NCBI GenBank assembly: GCA_947475125.1
Contig: CANJMX010000020.1
Span: 1 to 15,883 of the forward strand
Reading direction: 5' to 3'
Length of the DNA stretch: 15,883 nucleotides
From: Actinomycetota bacterium
Lineage (GTDB): Bacteria > Actinomycetota > Thermoleophilia > Miltoncostaeales > Miltoncostaeaceae
Positions 6,395 through 12,674 of the stretch are shown in pieces; position 1 is the first letter of the stretch; every line of letters begins with the position of its first letter. The notes under the pieces were generated by a model. It saw only the letters and a list, made by a program, of their open reading frames with translations. It was not told the DNA's origin and did not search any database. The translations under genes were made by a program, and so were the position numbers.

Positions 6395-7258
6395 GTGGCA
6401 CCCCCTCCTGGCGGCCTTGAGGTGGAGGGCCTGTTCTCGGTGGTGGCATCACGCGCCTGGCCGGGCTCGGCCGTGACGGTGTCACCCGACGGTGAGTGGG
6501 TTGCCGTCGCCCTCCCGGGGCGCGTTGTGGTGGCACGCCTGCCCGATCTTTCGGATGAGCGCGAGATCCTTGTTGCCGATGTGCGCTCGCTCGTGGCCGT
6601 GGACCCCACCCGGCTCGCGCTCGCCCCGCACCGCGGGGTGCTCGTGATTGATGACCCCGCTGGATCACCGCATGTGGGCGTGCGTGCCCGCGGGGCGGGG
6701 CGGGTGCACCTGGCCTGCTCCGGTGATGGCGCACTCGTTGCGGTGGGCGACCGTGCGGCACTGCCGCGGTCCACCGTGGTCACCCGGGTGGATGGCGGGC
6801 GCACCCGTGGCTGGACTGCGGGCATCGTGGGTGCCACCGCGGCTGCGTGGCTCGACCACGGCGACCTCGCGGTGGCTGCGGGGCTCGACCTGGTGCTCGT
6901 GCGCGGCGGCGAGGAGGAAGCACGCTCGCAGGGCCCGCTGGGCGAGCCCATCACCGCCGTCGCGACCGTGCCGGGAGGGGTGGCCATCGCCGGCGTGGGG
7001 CCCCGGGTGGTGCTGCATTTCACCGTCGCACGGGCCGAGCGCCCCACAATCGATGTGCCCCCGGGCGGCGGGCGCTCTCTCCAGGTGGGTGACGGGCTGC
7101 TGGTCACCGGAACGCGTTCGCTTGGGGAGCGCGTGGTGGTGCACGACCTGGCATCGGGCGATCAGGTCGCCGCCATCCGGGGGGTGGCGACGGCTGCGGC
7201 AGCCGGCGGCGTGGTGGTGGGCACCGGACGCGAGGGGACCGTGGTGCTGGCGCGCTGA
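6395..7258 (+). CDS. Propeller-like protein of unknown function
   Basis: 287 residues from a GTG one base after the glycosyltransferase stop, with a G-rich stretch (GGGGGG at 6384-6389) before it. A longer frame opens at 6272 but would overlap the glycosyltransferase. The sequence is a run of short beta-type repeats, such as AVTVSPDGEWVAVALPGRVVVARLPD, DPTRLALAPHRGVLVIDDP, HLACSGDGALVAVGD, AAWLDHGDLAVAAGLDLVLV and AVATVPGGVAIAGVGPRVVL. These resemble the strand-turn-strand blades of WD40 or quinoprotein-like propellers, with roughly six or seven blades. No signal peptide and no catalytic motif are seen. It is the last gene of the FdrA-glycosyltransferase run and may be a scaffold or a small-molecule binder. 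The family is not recognised. Confidence 0.75.
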   Translation: MAPPPGGLEVEGLFSVVASRAWPGSAVTVSPDGEWVAVALPGRVVVARLPDLSDEREILVADVRSLVAVDPTRLALAPHRGVLVIDDPAGSPHVGVRARGAGRVHLACSGDGALVAVGDRAALPRSTVVTRVDGGRTRGWTAGIVGATAAAWLDHGDLAVAAGLDLVLVRGGEEEARSQGPLGEPITAVATVPGGVAIAGVGPRVVLHFTVARAERPTIDVPPGGGRSLQVGDGLLVTGTRSLGERVVVHDLASGDQVAAIRGVATAAAAGGVVVGTGREGTVVLAR

Positions 7259-7318
7259 GGGAGGAGGCCGGTCGGGGATGGCCAACTCGCATCAGATGCA
7301 TCCCCACGGTTCGTGACC

Positions 7319-7325
7319 AGGAGGT
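7319..7325 (+). promoter_or_regulatory. Strong ribosome binding site of the secreted protein
   Basis: AGGAGGT lies 9 nt before the ATG at 7335, the clearest Shine-Dalgarno in the window. It fixes the start and suggests a highly translated product, in contrast to the leaderless genes nearby. Confidence 0.75.
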
Positions 7326-7334
7326 CTCCCAGTA

Positions 7335-7850
7335 ATGAAGATCAACTCCCGTTTTCGTCGTCCCAGCGCCGCGATGGTGGTGGCGTCGACCGCGCTTGTC
7401 GTGGCGCTCGCCGGTGGTGGCGCCTATGCCGCAACGCAGATCAGCGGCAATGATCTGGTCAACAAGTCGGTGAAGAACGTGAAGATCGCCAACCAGGCGA
7501 TCAACAACCGCACCCTTGCCAGCAACAGCGTGCTCAAGTCCACGCTCGCACCGGGTGCCATCACCACGTACCTGCGCTACCAGCAGGTGACCGTGCCCAT
7601 CGGCACCTCCGGATCGGCATTTCCCAAGTGCGATAGCGGTGATGACGTGACCGGCGGCGGCTTCGGCGGCGTGCCCGATGCCACCTACACGGGCTACAAC
7701 GCAACCGTGCTCTACAGCCGTCCAGCACTGGCCAATGGACAGGCCCCCACCATCTCCAATCAGGTACCGGTTGGGTGGAACGCCTCGCTCGAGAACAGCT
7801 CCACCAACTCGGCGAACTTCATTGTGTACGTGGTCTGCCTCGACGCGTAG
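7335..7850 (+). CDS. Secreted protein with Thermoleophilia-type N-terminus
   Basis: 171 residues. A basic start (MKINSRFRRPS) is followed by a hydrophobic core (AAMVVASTALVVALAGGGAYA) and an AYA-AT junction, a typical Sec signal peptide cleaved near residue 33. The mature N-terminus has a short degenerate repeat, NDLVNKSVKN-VKIANQAINN-RTLASNSVLK, of hydrophobic residues every five or six positions. A compact domain follows with two cysteines (FPKCDSGDDV and VVCLDA) that could pair, and a VTGGGFGG turn. Proteins with this start and repeat are numerous in Solirubrobacter-like genomes, and their function is unknown to me. It has its own strong RBS and is closed by a hairpin terminator, so it is likely monocistronic or at the end of the upstream run. 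Confidence 0.85.
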   Translation: MKINSRFRRPSAAMVVASTALVVALAGGGAYAATQISGNDLVNKSVKNVKIANQAINNRTLASNSVLKSTLAPGAITTYLRYQQVTVPIGTSGSAFPKCDSGDDVTGGGFGGVPDATYTGYNATVLYSRPALANGQAPTISNQVPVGWNASLENSSTNSANFIVYVVCLDA

Positions 7851-7876
7851 CCGTCTCAGAGTCACGTGATGTGATC

Positions 7877-7911
7877 GGGGCCCCGCCATCAGGCGGGGCC
7901 CCGCGCGTTTT
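7877..7911 (+). terminator. Rho-independent terminator after the secreted protein
   Basis: An 11-bp perfect stem (GGGGCCCCGCC 7877-7887, GGCGGGGCCCC 7892-7902) with the loop ATCA is followed within 5 nt by TTTT (7908-7911). It ends at the stop codon of the convergent ATPase gene. On the minus strand it lacks a T-run, so it serves the plus strand best. Confidence 0.85.
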
Positions 7912-9047
7912 CAGGCGGCCCCGAGGGCCCTGGTGATGCGGGCGATGCCCGCCACCTCGACCGGATCGGACTCAAGCGCCGGCACCGTCACCACGTGCGG
8001 GTGATGCAACGCGATGGTGAGGGCATCAATCTCGTGGCGGTCGGCCCGGGCGCGCGCCCGGGCGGCCTCGAGCACTGTCGTCGCCCGCCGGGCGAGACCA
8101 GCTGGATCCGGCGCCCCGGCGCCGCGCAGCAACTCCTCGAGCCCGTCGGGGGCATCATCGGCCCCGCCCGGTACCGGGTGCACCCGGTTCACCACCAGCG
8201 CACCCAGGGGGTAGTGGTCGGTGGTGAGGCGATCCCACAGCGCATGGGCCTCGGCGGATGGCTCGGGCCGTGGCCCGGTGACCACCACGAAGCGGGCATC
8301 GTCTGACAACAGCAGTTGGTTCACCGCCGCAGCGCGATCGCTGAAGCCCTGGTACATGCCATCGAACGACAGCAGGAACTCTCTGATCTCGCCGATCAGT
8401 TCGGCTCCGGTGAGGCGCTCAAGTACCGACATCACCATTGATCCGCCGGCCTGCAGCGCGCGCCACCCCACCCGGCCGGCCCCTCCCCGGGGGCCCAGCA
8501 GCAGCCGCAGCCCCCGACCCTCCACAAATCGGGTCATGCGCTCGGGTGCGTCAAGGAAGTCCAGGGCGTTGCGCGCCGGGGGAGTGTCAAGCACCACCAC
8601 GTCGTAGTCGCCCGAGTCATGAAGCTCGTGCAGGCGCTCCACCGCCATGAACTCCTGCGCACCGGCCGCGGTGCTCGACAGGTGCCGGTAGATGCGATTG
8701 GCGAGTATGCGCTCGCGAGCGGCCTCGTCAGGCGCCTCGCGGGCAACCAGCCGATCGAACGTGGCGCGCGGGTCGAGCTGGAGGGCATCCATCGTGCCGA
8801 GCATCGTCAGGCCCGATGCCTCCACCCGCGCGGCATCCACCCGGTGTGGCATGTCGCCGAGCGCGTCAATTCCCAGGGCCGCGGCCAGACGTCGGGCAGG
8901 GTCGATGGTGACCACCGCAACCCGCGCGCCGCGGGCAGCGAGCCCGAGTGCCAGCGCCGCCGACACGGTGGTCTTGCCCACCCCGCCCGCCCCGGCAACC
9001 ACCACGATGCGGCGGCCCTCCACCAGTCGAAGGAGGTCGGTGCTCAT
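7911..9047 (-). CDS. ArsA/Get3-like ATPase, second of a pair, without the signature lysine
   Basis: 378 residues from the ATG at 9047. The frame continues upstream to 9581 but this is inside the preceding ATPase gene. The P-loop is AGAGGVGKTT (18-27), followed by switch-I-like TIDPARRLA (48-56) and switch-II-like LDTPPARNALDFLD (153-166). ArsA and Get3 use a deviant Walker A, GKGGVGKT. Here the first lysine, which reaches across the dimer to the other ATP, is alanine (A20), while the P-loop lysine K25 remains. No arsenite cysteine cluster is evident. The start overlaps the stop of the upstream ATPase (ATGA), so equal production and a heterodimer are likely. The layout resembles mycobacterial Rv3679-Rv3680. 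The role is not arsenic resistance by any sign here. Confidence 0.88.
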   Translation of the reverse strand: MSTDLLRLVEGRRIVVVAGAGGVGKTTVSAALALGLAARGARVAVVTIDPARRLAAALGIDALGDMPHRVDAARVEASGLTMLGTMDALQLDPRATFDRLVAREAPDEAARERILANRIYRHLSSTAAGAQEFMAVERLHELHDSGDYDVVVLDTPPARNALDFLDAPERMTRFVEGRGLRLLLGPRGGAGRVGWRALQAGGSMVMSVLERLTGAELIGEIREFLLSFDGMYQGFSDRAAAVNQLLLSDDARFVVVTGPRPEPSAEAHALWDRLTTDHYPLGALVVNRVHPVPGGADDAPDGLEELLRGAGAPDPAGLARRATTVLEAARARARADRHEIDALTIALHHPHVVTVPALESDPVEVAGIARITRALGAA

Positions 9048-9994
9048 GCACCACCCCCGATGGCCGGATCGGTCATAAGGGCGGCGGCCAGCCGCTCGAG
9101 GCCACCCGAGCCCGGCCGCAGGTCGGGCACATCGGGCAGCGACACGACGGGCACGTTGGTACCAATGGCCAGCGCGGCAATCTCGGCCTGATCGTGACGG
9201 GCGGCCATGAGATCGGCCAGCCCGGCGGTGGCGGCTGCGCGCGCGGCGGCGCCGCCCGTACCCGCCGCCACCGCGGCGAGCGGTGCTTCGTCGGCATCCA
9301 TGAATACCGATGCCCGGACGGCGTTCATTACGGCCGCGGCCACGGGCAGATCGCGTTCGCGAAGCGCCGCAACGGCCTCCACGGCCTCGCTCACCGCGAG
9401 GTCCTCCGGAATGGCCACCACCACCACTCCCGTGGCGGCGGGGTGGTGGATGACCTGCTCGATCTTCTCGGCCTGCTCCCGGATGGGTCCGGACCCGGCG
9501 AGTTCGCGGATACGCCCGGCCACCTCGAGCAGTGCGATGCCATGACCGGTGGCCGGAGCATCCACGACGATGCGATCCCACACCGGGGCGTCACCCTTTA
9601 CGGCGGTGGCCAGATCCCAGATCTTGCCCACCGTCACCAGTTCCGACAGGCCCGGCGCCGCCTGGGCCACCTGATGGAAGGCCCGGCTGCGCACCATCAG
9701 CTCCACGAGTGGGCGCATGGGCAGTTGCCGGGCCAGATACTCCTCGGTGGCCTTCTCCGAGTCGATGGACAGCGTCGCGAGTCCGGGCCGTACCTCCTTC
9801 GGCACACCGCCGATCGCCGGCAGGGTGCCAAACAGCACTTCGGTGCGCCGCTCCGATGCCACCTCAATAAGCAGTGTGCGCTTGCCGGCATCGGCAAGCC
9901 CCAGCGCCATCGCGCTGGCGACTGTGGTCTTTCCCGCGCCGCCCTTGCCCAATACGAACACGAGGCGGCGGTCGAGAATTGGCGGGTCGGTCAT
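9044..9994 (-). CDS. ArsA/Get3-like ATPase, first of a pair
   Basis: 316 residues from ATG 9994. A GTG three codons upstream (10003) is possible, but a TAGGGT box 7 nt before ATG 9994 supports a leaderless start there. The deviant Walker A is complete: GKGGAGKTT (16-24), signature lysine K17 and P-loop lysine K22. Switch II is DAPATGH (145-151), the ArsA/Get3 DTAPTGH equivalent. A conserved later segment is VVVVAIPEDLAVSEAVEAVAAL. There is a single ATPase domain, not the duplicated one of E. coli ArsA. The pair could form a heterodimer that handles a hydrophobic client or metabolite, as Get3 does for tail-anchored proteins. No ArsB or ArsR is nearby. It follows the PhzF-like gene, whose TAG stop is part of its putative -10 box. 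Confidence 0.9.
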   Translation of the reverse strand: MTDPPILDRRLVFVLGKGGAGKTTVASAMALGLADAGKRTLLIEVASERRTEVLFGTLPAIGGVPKEVRPGLATLSIDSEKATEEYLARQLPMRPLVELMVRSRAFHQVAQAAPGLSELVTVGKIWDLATAVKGDAPVWDRIVVDAPATGHGIALLEVAGRIRELAGSGPIREQAEKIEQVIHHPAATGVVVVAIPEDLAVSEAVEAVAALRERDLPVAAAVMNAVRASVFMDADEAPLAAVAAGTGGAAARAAATAGLADLMAARHDQAEIAALAIGTNVPVVSLPDVPDLRPGSGGLERLAAALMTDPAIGGGA

Positions 9995-10001
9995 CCCGCT
10001 C

Positions 10002-10007
10002 ACCCTA
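10002..10007 (-). promoter_or_regulatory. -10 box of the ATPase pair, sharing the PhzF stop codon
   Basis: TAGGGT (minus strand 10007-10002) ends 7 nt before ATG 9994. Its TAG is the stop codon of the PhzF-like gene (10007-10005). The spacing fits transcription starting at the ATG. Confidence 0.5.
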
Positions 10008-10877
10008 CCCCGCGGCGATGGTGCTCCCGATCACGCCGGACATGATGGGGACCACCGTCCCTCCCACCTCAAGCGTCACCGGCGCGCCGTCGGCGACCCC
10101 GACGATCACGCGCACCTCCCCAGGGCGCCCCATCGAGTGCCCCTGGCGTACCTCCAGATGCAGCAGGCCGTTGTCGCCGTGGCCGGCACGTGCGAGCGCG
10201 GCCCCCAGCGCCCCCGCTGCGCTTCCGGTGACCGGGTCCTCAGGGATGCCGATGGGGGCAGCAAAGTGGCGTACCTCAGCGGTGATGCGGCCCGGGGACG
10301 AATCGACGACGCGGTACGCGCTGACACCGGCCCAGCCATCACGGATTCCGAGCGCCAGCACGGCATCGTGGTTGGGATTGAGTGCGTGCGGGTCGTCCAC
10401 GGCGAGCATGACCTGCGGAAGGCCCGCGTGCCAGACGGGCGTCGTGCCGGTGCCCGTCGTGCCCAGTGCCGCTGCGATCTCGTCGGCATCAACGTCGGCA
10501 ATGTGCCGTGGTGCGGGAGGCACCACGAAGGCGTCGCTGCCGCGGATGGCGACCGCCACGTGGCCACCGGCGGCACGCAGCACCCCGCGGTCTGCGATCC
10601 ATGCCTGCTGGTGCAGCACCCACGCCGCTCCCACCAGCGGGTGCCCCGCCATGGGGATCTCCGTGGTGGGAGTGAAGATGCGCAACGCGGGCTCCGCTGC
10701 GCGCTGCGCGAACACGGTCTCGGAGAGCCCCAGTTCTGCGGCCATTGCCTGCATACGCGCGTCATCCCACGGCGCCTCACACAGAATGACGGCGAGGGGG
10801 TTGCCTGTGAGCGGCCCGGTGGCGAAAACGTCAACCCAGTGGATCTCGGCCGACGCGGTGTGGGTGGATGGGTGCAT
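10005..10877 (-). CDS. PhzF family isomerase/epimerase-like protein
   Basis: 290 residues. I chose ATG 10877 because the family begins with a short lead into VDVFATGPLTGNPLAVIL (about 15-32). The upstream ATG at 10934 would add 19 residues without family likeness. Key motifs: LSETVFA with E53, the likely acid/base glutamate; FTPTTEIPMAGHPLVGAAW (about 68-86); and DPVTGSAAGALGAALAR near residue 215, the counterpart of the DP-TGSA motif that forms the second half of the active site. PhzF proteins have two similar halves of diaminopimelate-epimerase fold and isomerise small acids. Phenazine synthesis genes are absent, so this is a generic PhzF-like enzyme with unknown substrate. A candidate RBS (CGGGAGA) lies upstream. 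It precedes the ATPase pair on the same strand. Confidence 0.9.
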   Translation of the reverse strand: MHPSTHTASAEIHWVDVFATGPLTGNPLAVILCEAPWDDARMQAMAAELGLSETVFAQRAAEPALRIFTPTTEIPMAGHPLVGAAWVLHQQAWIADRGVLRAAGGHVAVAIRGSDAFVVPPAPRHIADVDADEIAAALGTTGTGTTPVWHAGLPQVMLAVDDPHALNPNHDAVLALGIRDGWAGVSAYRVVDSSPGRITAEVRHFAAPIGIPEDPVTGSAAGALGAALARAGHGDNGLLHLEVRQGHSMGRPGEVRVIVGVADGAPVTLEVGGTVVPIMSGVIGSTIAAG

Positions 10878-10882
10878 GGCGG

Positions 10883-10888
10883 TAGTCT
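10883..10888 (+). promoter_or_regulatory. -10 box for the 10954-12200 transcription unit
   Basis: TAGTCT ends 8 nt before a GTG at 10897 that opens a 17-codon reading frame. The position between the divergent PhzF-like gene and the coiled-coil/Ppx genes is right for a promoter. No good -35 is visible. Confidence 0.4.
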
Positions 10889-10896
10889 CCCGATCC

Positions 10897-10950
10897 GTGA
10901 TCTCTTCTGCCACCACCATCGCATGCGCCGTCATGGCGCAGGGGGCCTAG
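10897..10950 (+). CDS. Possible 17-codon leader peptide
   Basis: A GTG 8 nt after a TAGTCT box opens a 17-residue frame (GTG, then ISSATTIACAVMAQGA) ending in TAG, 3 nt before the GTG of the next gene and in the same frame. If the mRNA starts at this GTG, the ribosome would translate the short frame and reinitiate on the next gene. There is no run of one amino acid that would suggest classical attenuation. It could equally be chance in a short leader. Confidence 0.25.
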   Translation: MISSATTIACAVMAQGA

Positions 10951-10953
10951 ACC

Positions 10954-11304
10954 GTGGGTTGGGTTGTCGGCGGCTCGGCCATCGCAATGGGAACACTCAT
11001 TGTGGTGGGGCTGGCCTTTGCGGTGGTGCGTGGGCTCATTCTGCGCCGCCGGGTGAAGTCGGCATCACGTCAGATCACCCCGCTGGCCGAGGGCATCAGC
11101 GCAGGCATGCGCGATATCGACGCCGGTGTGGCCCGCGCTCAGGCCGGTGCTGACGAACTGTCACGTGAGATCGAGGAGCTCCGGGTGTCGGTGGCCGAAC
11201 TCCAGGCGATCGGCCACCATGCATCCATCGCACTTGCCGCGCTCCGGGGTCCCCTTGGGTGGCTTGCCGGCGTTCGTGCACTCGTCAAGTTCCGCGCGCG
11301 ATGA
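10954..11304 (+). CDS. Single-pass membrane protein with coiled coil
   Basis: 116 residues from GTG 10954. Residues about 4-30 (VVGGSAIAMGTLIVVGLAFAV, then VRGLILRRR) form one transmembrane helix with a basic patch on its C-terminal side, so the rest is probably cytoplasmic. Residues about 40-95 have heptads (ISAGMRDIDAGVARAQAGADELSREIEELRVSVAELQ) predicting a coiled coil, and a second weakly hydrophobic stretch ends the protein (LRGPLGWLAGVRALVKF). It resembles DUF948-type or FtsB-like proteins in architecture only. The stop overlaps the ATG of the Ppx/GppA gene (ATGA), so the two are translationally coupled. In many actinobacteria a small FtsB-like protein gene lies near ppx, which may be the analogous slot here. 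Confidence 0.75.
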   Translation: MGWVVGGSAIAMGTLIVVGLAFAVVRGLILRRRVKSASRQITPLAEGISAGMRDIDAGVARAQAGADELSREIEELRVSVAELQAIGHHASIALAALRGPLGWLAGVRALVKFRAR

Positions 11305-12200
11305 CCGTGCGGGCCGCCGTCCTGGACGTCGGCTCCAATTCAGTCCGCTTGTTGCTGCTTGAGCGGCTGACCGCCGACGGCGCGGTGGGGGAGCGTCTGG
11401 GCACGGTGACCGGCCTGCGCCGTGGGGCCCTCCCCGATGGATCGGTATGCGCTGACGCGCTCGCGCGCCTCGACGCCTGTCTTGCCGACTACGCCGAGCG
11501 CATCGCCGTGGCGGGATCCCCGCCCGTGGTGGCGGTGGGCACCGCCGCGGTGCGCGAGGCCCCGAACCACGGCGCCATTGAGGATGTGTTTCGGAGACAC
11601 CTTGGGAGCGGGCTCACCATCGTGACCGGGGAGCAGGAGGCCACGCTGGCCTTTGCGGGCGCCCGTATGGCACTGCCGCTGGACGCCGGGCCCTGCCGGG
11701 TGATTGACATCGGCGGTGCCAGTACCGAGGTGGTGGAGGGGGATGCTGGCGGCCCACGGAATCTGGTGAGCCTGCCGTTGGGTGTGGTGCGTGACATCGA
11801 CAAGTCGATTGACGAGGCGCACGACACGGCTGAGCGACTGGTGGCTGCGGCCACCAGCGGGTTCGCATCCGAGGGTCCGGTTGTTGGTCTGGCCGGAACC
11901 GTGACTCAGGCCGCCGCCCTGTGTGCCGGGTTCTACGATCCGGAGCGGATCCACCGGATGCGTCTCTCGAACAGCGATATCGAGGCGGCACTCAACAGCG
12001 CATCCGCGCTGGACCTCCCCGCACGAAGACGCATGCCCGGGATGCACCCCGACCGCGCCGATGTCATCGTCAACGGCATGGCGATCCTGCTGGGGGCAAT
12101 GTCAGCCCTCAGTGCCAGTGAGGTGATCGTGTCGGAGCGCGACCTGCTGGATGGCATCGCGGCAGATCCCCGCCTCGTTCCCGCGGCGCGCACGGCATAG
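11301..12200 (+). CDS. Exopolyphosphatase / pppGpp phosphatase (Ppx/GppA family)
   Basis: 299 residues from ATG 11301, which overlaps the preceding stop. The sugar kinase/actin-fold motifs are in order: AAVLDVGSNSVRLLLLE (phosphate 1), VAVGTAAVREAPN, IVTGEQEATLAFAGAR with the catalytic-type glutamate, CRVIDIGGASTEVVEG (phosphate 2), LPLGVVRD, GLAGTVTQAAAL (adenosine-type loop), then RRMPGMHPDRADVIVNGMAILLGAM and VSERDLLDGI. It hydrolyses polyphosphate ends or pppGpp. The short form without the C-terminal HD-like domain is the common actinobacterial type, and which substrate dominates cannot be read. Its TAG stop doubles as part of the -10 box of the next gene. Confidence 0.92.
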   Translation: MTVRAAVLDVGSNSVRLLLLERLTADGAVGERLGTVTGLRRGALPDGSVCADALARLDACLADYAERIAVAGSPPVVAVGTAAVREAPNHGAIEDVFRRHLGSGLTIVTGEQEATLAFAGARMALPLDAGPCRVIDIGGASTEVVEGDAGGPRNLVSLPLGVVRDIDKSIDEAHDTAERLVAAATSGFASEGPVVGLAGTVTQAAALCAGFYDPERIHRMRLSNSDIEAALNSASALDLPARRRMPGMHPDRADVIVNGMAILLGAMSALSASEVIVSERDLLDGIAADPRLVPAARTA

Positions 12201-12203
12201 ACT
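12198..12203 (+). promoter_or_regulatory. -10 box of the 85-residue gene, sharing the Ppx stop codon
   Basis: TAGACT ends 7 nt before ATG 12211, and no Shine-Dalgarno is present in the gap (CACGCCC). The TAG is the Ppx/GppA stop codon. It is the best leaderless-promoter candidate in the window. Confidence 0.55.
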
Positions 12204-12210
12204 CACGCCC

Positions 12211-12468
12211 ATGAGCACCGAGGCCCGGGATGTGAAAGGTGAGACCGTCGCGCCCGCTGGCGGACCCGACGGGCGCCCGGCCAGCGTGGCGGACCCGCGC
12301 GACACCCAGCGCATGATGTTCTCGAAGGGCGAGAACACCCGGTTCATCAGGTTTCAGCAGGTGCTCGACAAGTGGCCGTTACTCCCCGAGGACTGGGCGC
12401 GGATGGTCGAGGACACCCGCGTGTCGTCAGTGGATCGCACGCCCGGCGCCGCCACGTTCGGGCGCTAG
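12211..12468 (+). CDS. Hypothetical 85-residue protein
   Basis: 85 residues from ATG 12211. A longer frame from 12151 would overlap Ppx by 50 bases. The first half is polar, Gly/Pro/Asp-rich and probably disordered. The second half is more regular: RMMFSKGENTRFIRFQQVLDKWPLLPEDWARMVEDTRV, with aromatic residues and charged helices suggesting a small folded unit or a binding peptide. No signal peptide or transmembrane segment. I do not recognise the family. It sits between Ppx/GppA and tRNA-Leu and appears to have its own leaderless promoter. Confidence 0.7.
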   Translation: MSTEARDVKGETVAPAGGPDGRPASVADPRDTQRMMFSKGENTRFIRFQQVLDKWPLLPEDWARMVEDTRVSSVDRTPGAATFGR

Positions 12469-12484
12469 TCACCTCGAAGGTCGG

Positions 12485-12568
12485 GCCGGAGTGGCGGAAC
12501 TGGTAGACGCGGGGGACTTAAAATCCCCGGCCCTTCGGGGCGTGCGGGTTCGAGTCCCGCCTCCGGCA
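12485..12568 (+). tRNA. tRNA-Leu (anticodon TAA)
   Basis: 84 nt. Acceptor arms GCCGGAG (12485-12491) and CTCCGGC (12561-12567) pair fully, with discriminator A at 12568. The anticodon stem GGGGA/TCCCC encloses CTTAAAA, giving anticodon TAA (12519-12521). A long variable arm (GGCCCTTCGGGGCGT region) marks a class II tRNA. The T arm is GCGGGTTCGAGTCCCGC. The 3' CCA is not encoded. It reads UUA (and by wobble UUG) codons, which are rare in DNA of this composition. Confidence 0.97.
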
Positions 12569-12628
12569 TTCAGTGCGTGATGGAGAAAGGGTTCACCCGC
12601 CAGCCACGTGGACGACCGCACTCGCGTC

Positions 12629-12634
12629 TAGCGT
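12629..12634 (+). promoter_or_regulatory. Candidate -10 box for the exported-protein pair
   Basis: TAGCGT lies 40 nt before the TTG start at 12675. A weak GTGGAC (12608-12613) is 15 nt upstream. Unlike the leaderless cases, this transcript would carry a leader with an RBS. Confidence 0.35.
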
Positions 12635-12674
12635 TGGCGCGGCAATTCCCGTGTTCACGATCAGGAGTAATCAG

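Noticed and set aside
5296..7107. 603-codon open frame on the minus strand opposite the glycosyltransferase and propeller genes
   Set aside because: Low-complexity Ser/Thr/Arg/Pro translation without motifs, antisense to a well-supported glycosyltransferase. It is a composition artefact.
7274..7305. GGGGATG/CATCCCC inverted repeat before the secreted-protein gene, considered as a terminator
   Set aside because: The loop is 18 nt and no T-run follows. It could be a weak structure or a binding site, but nothing supports a specific call.
7911..9047. Arsenic resistance operon
   Set aside because: ArsA-like ATPases are present, but no ArsB, ArsR, ArsC or ArsD is nearby, and neither ATPase shows the arsenite cysteine set. 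The Get3-like pair reading fits better.
10005..10877. Phenazine biosynthesis
   Set aside because: PhzF-family proteins are common outside phenazine producers, and no other phz gene is visible.
9717..11153. 478-codon plus-strand frame across the PhzF-like gene and part of the ATPase
   Set aside because: Antisense to two genes with complete motifs, and the translation shows no recognisable domain.
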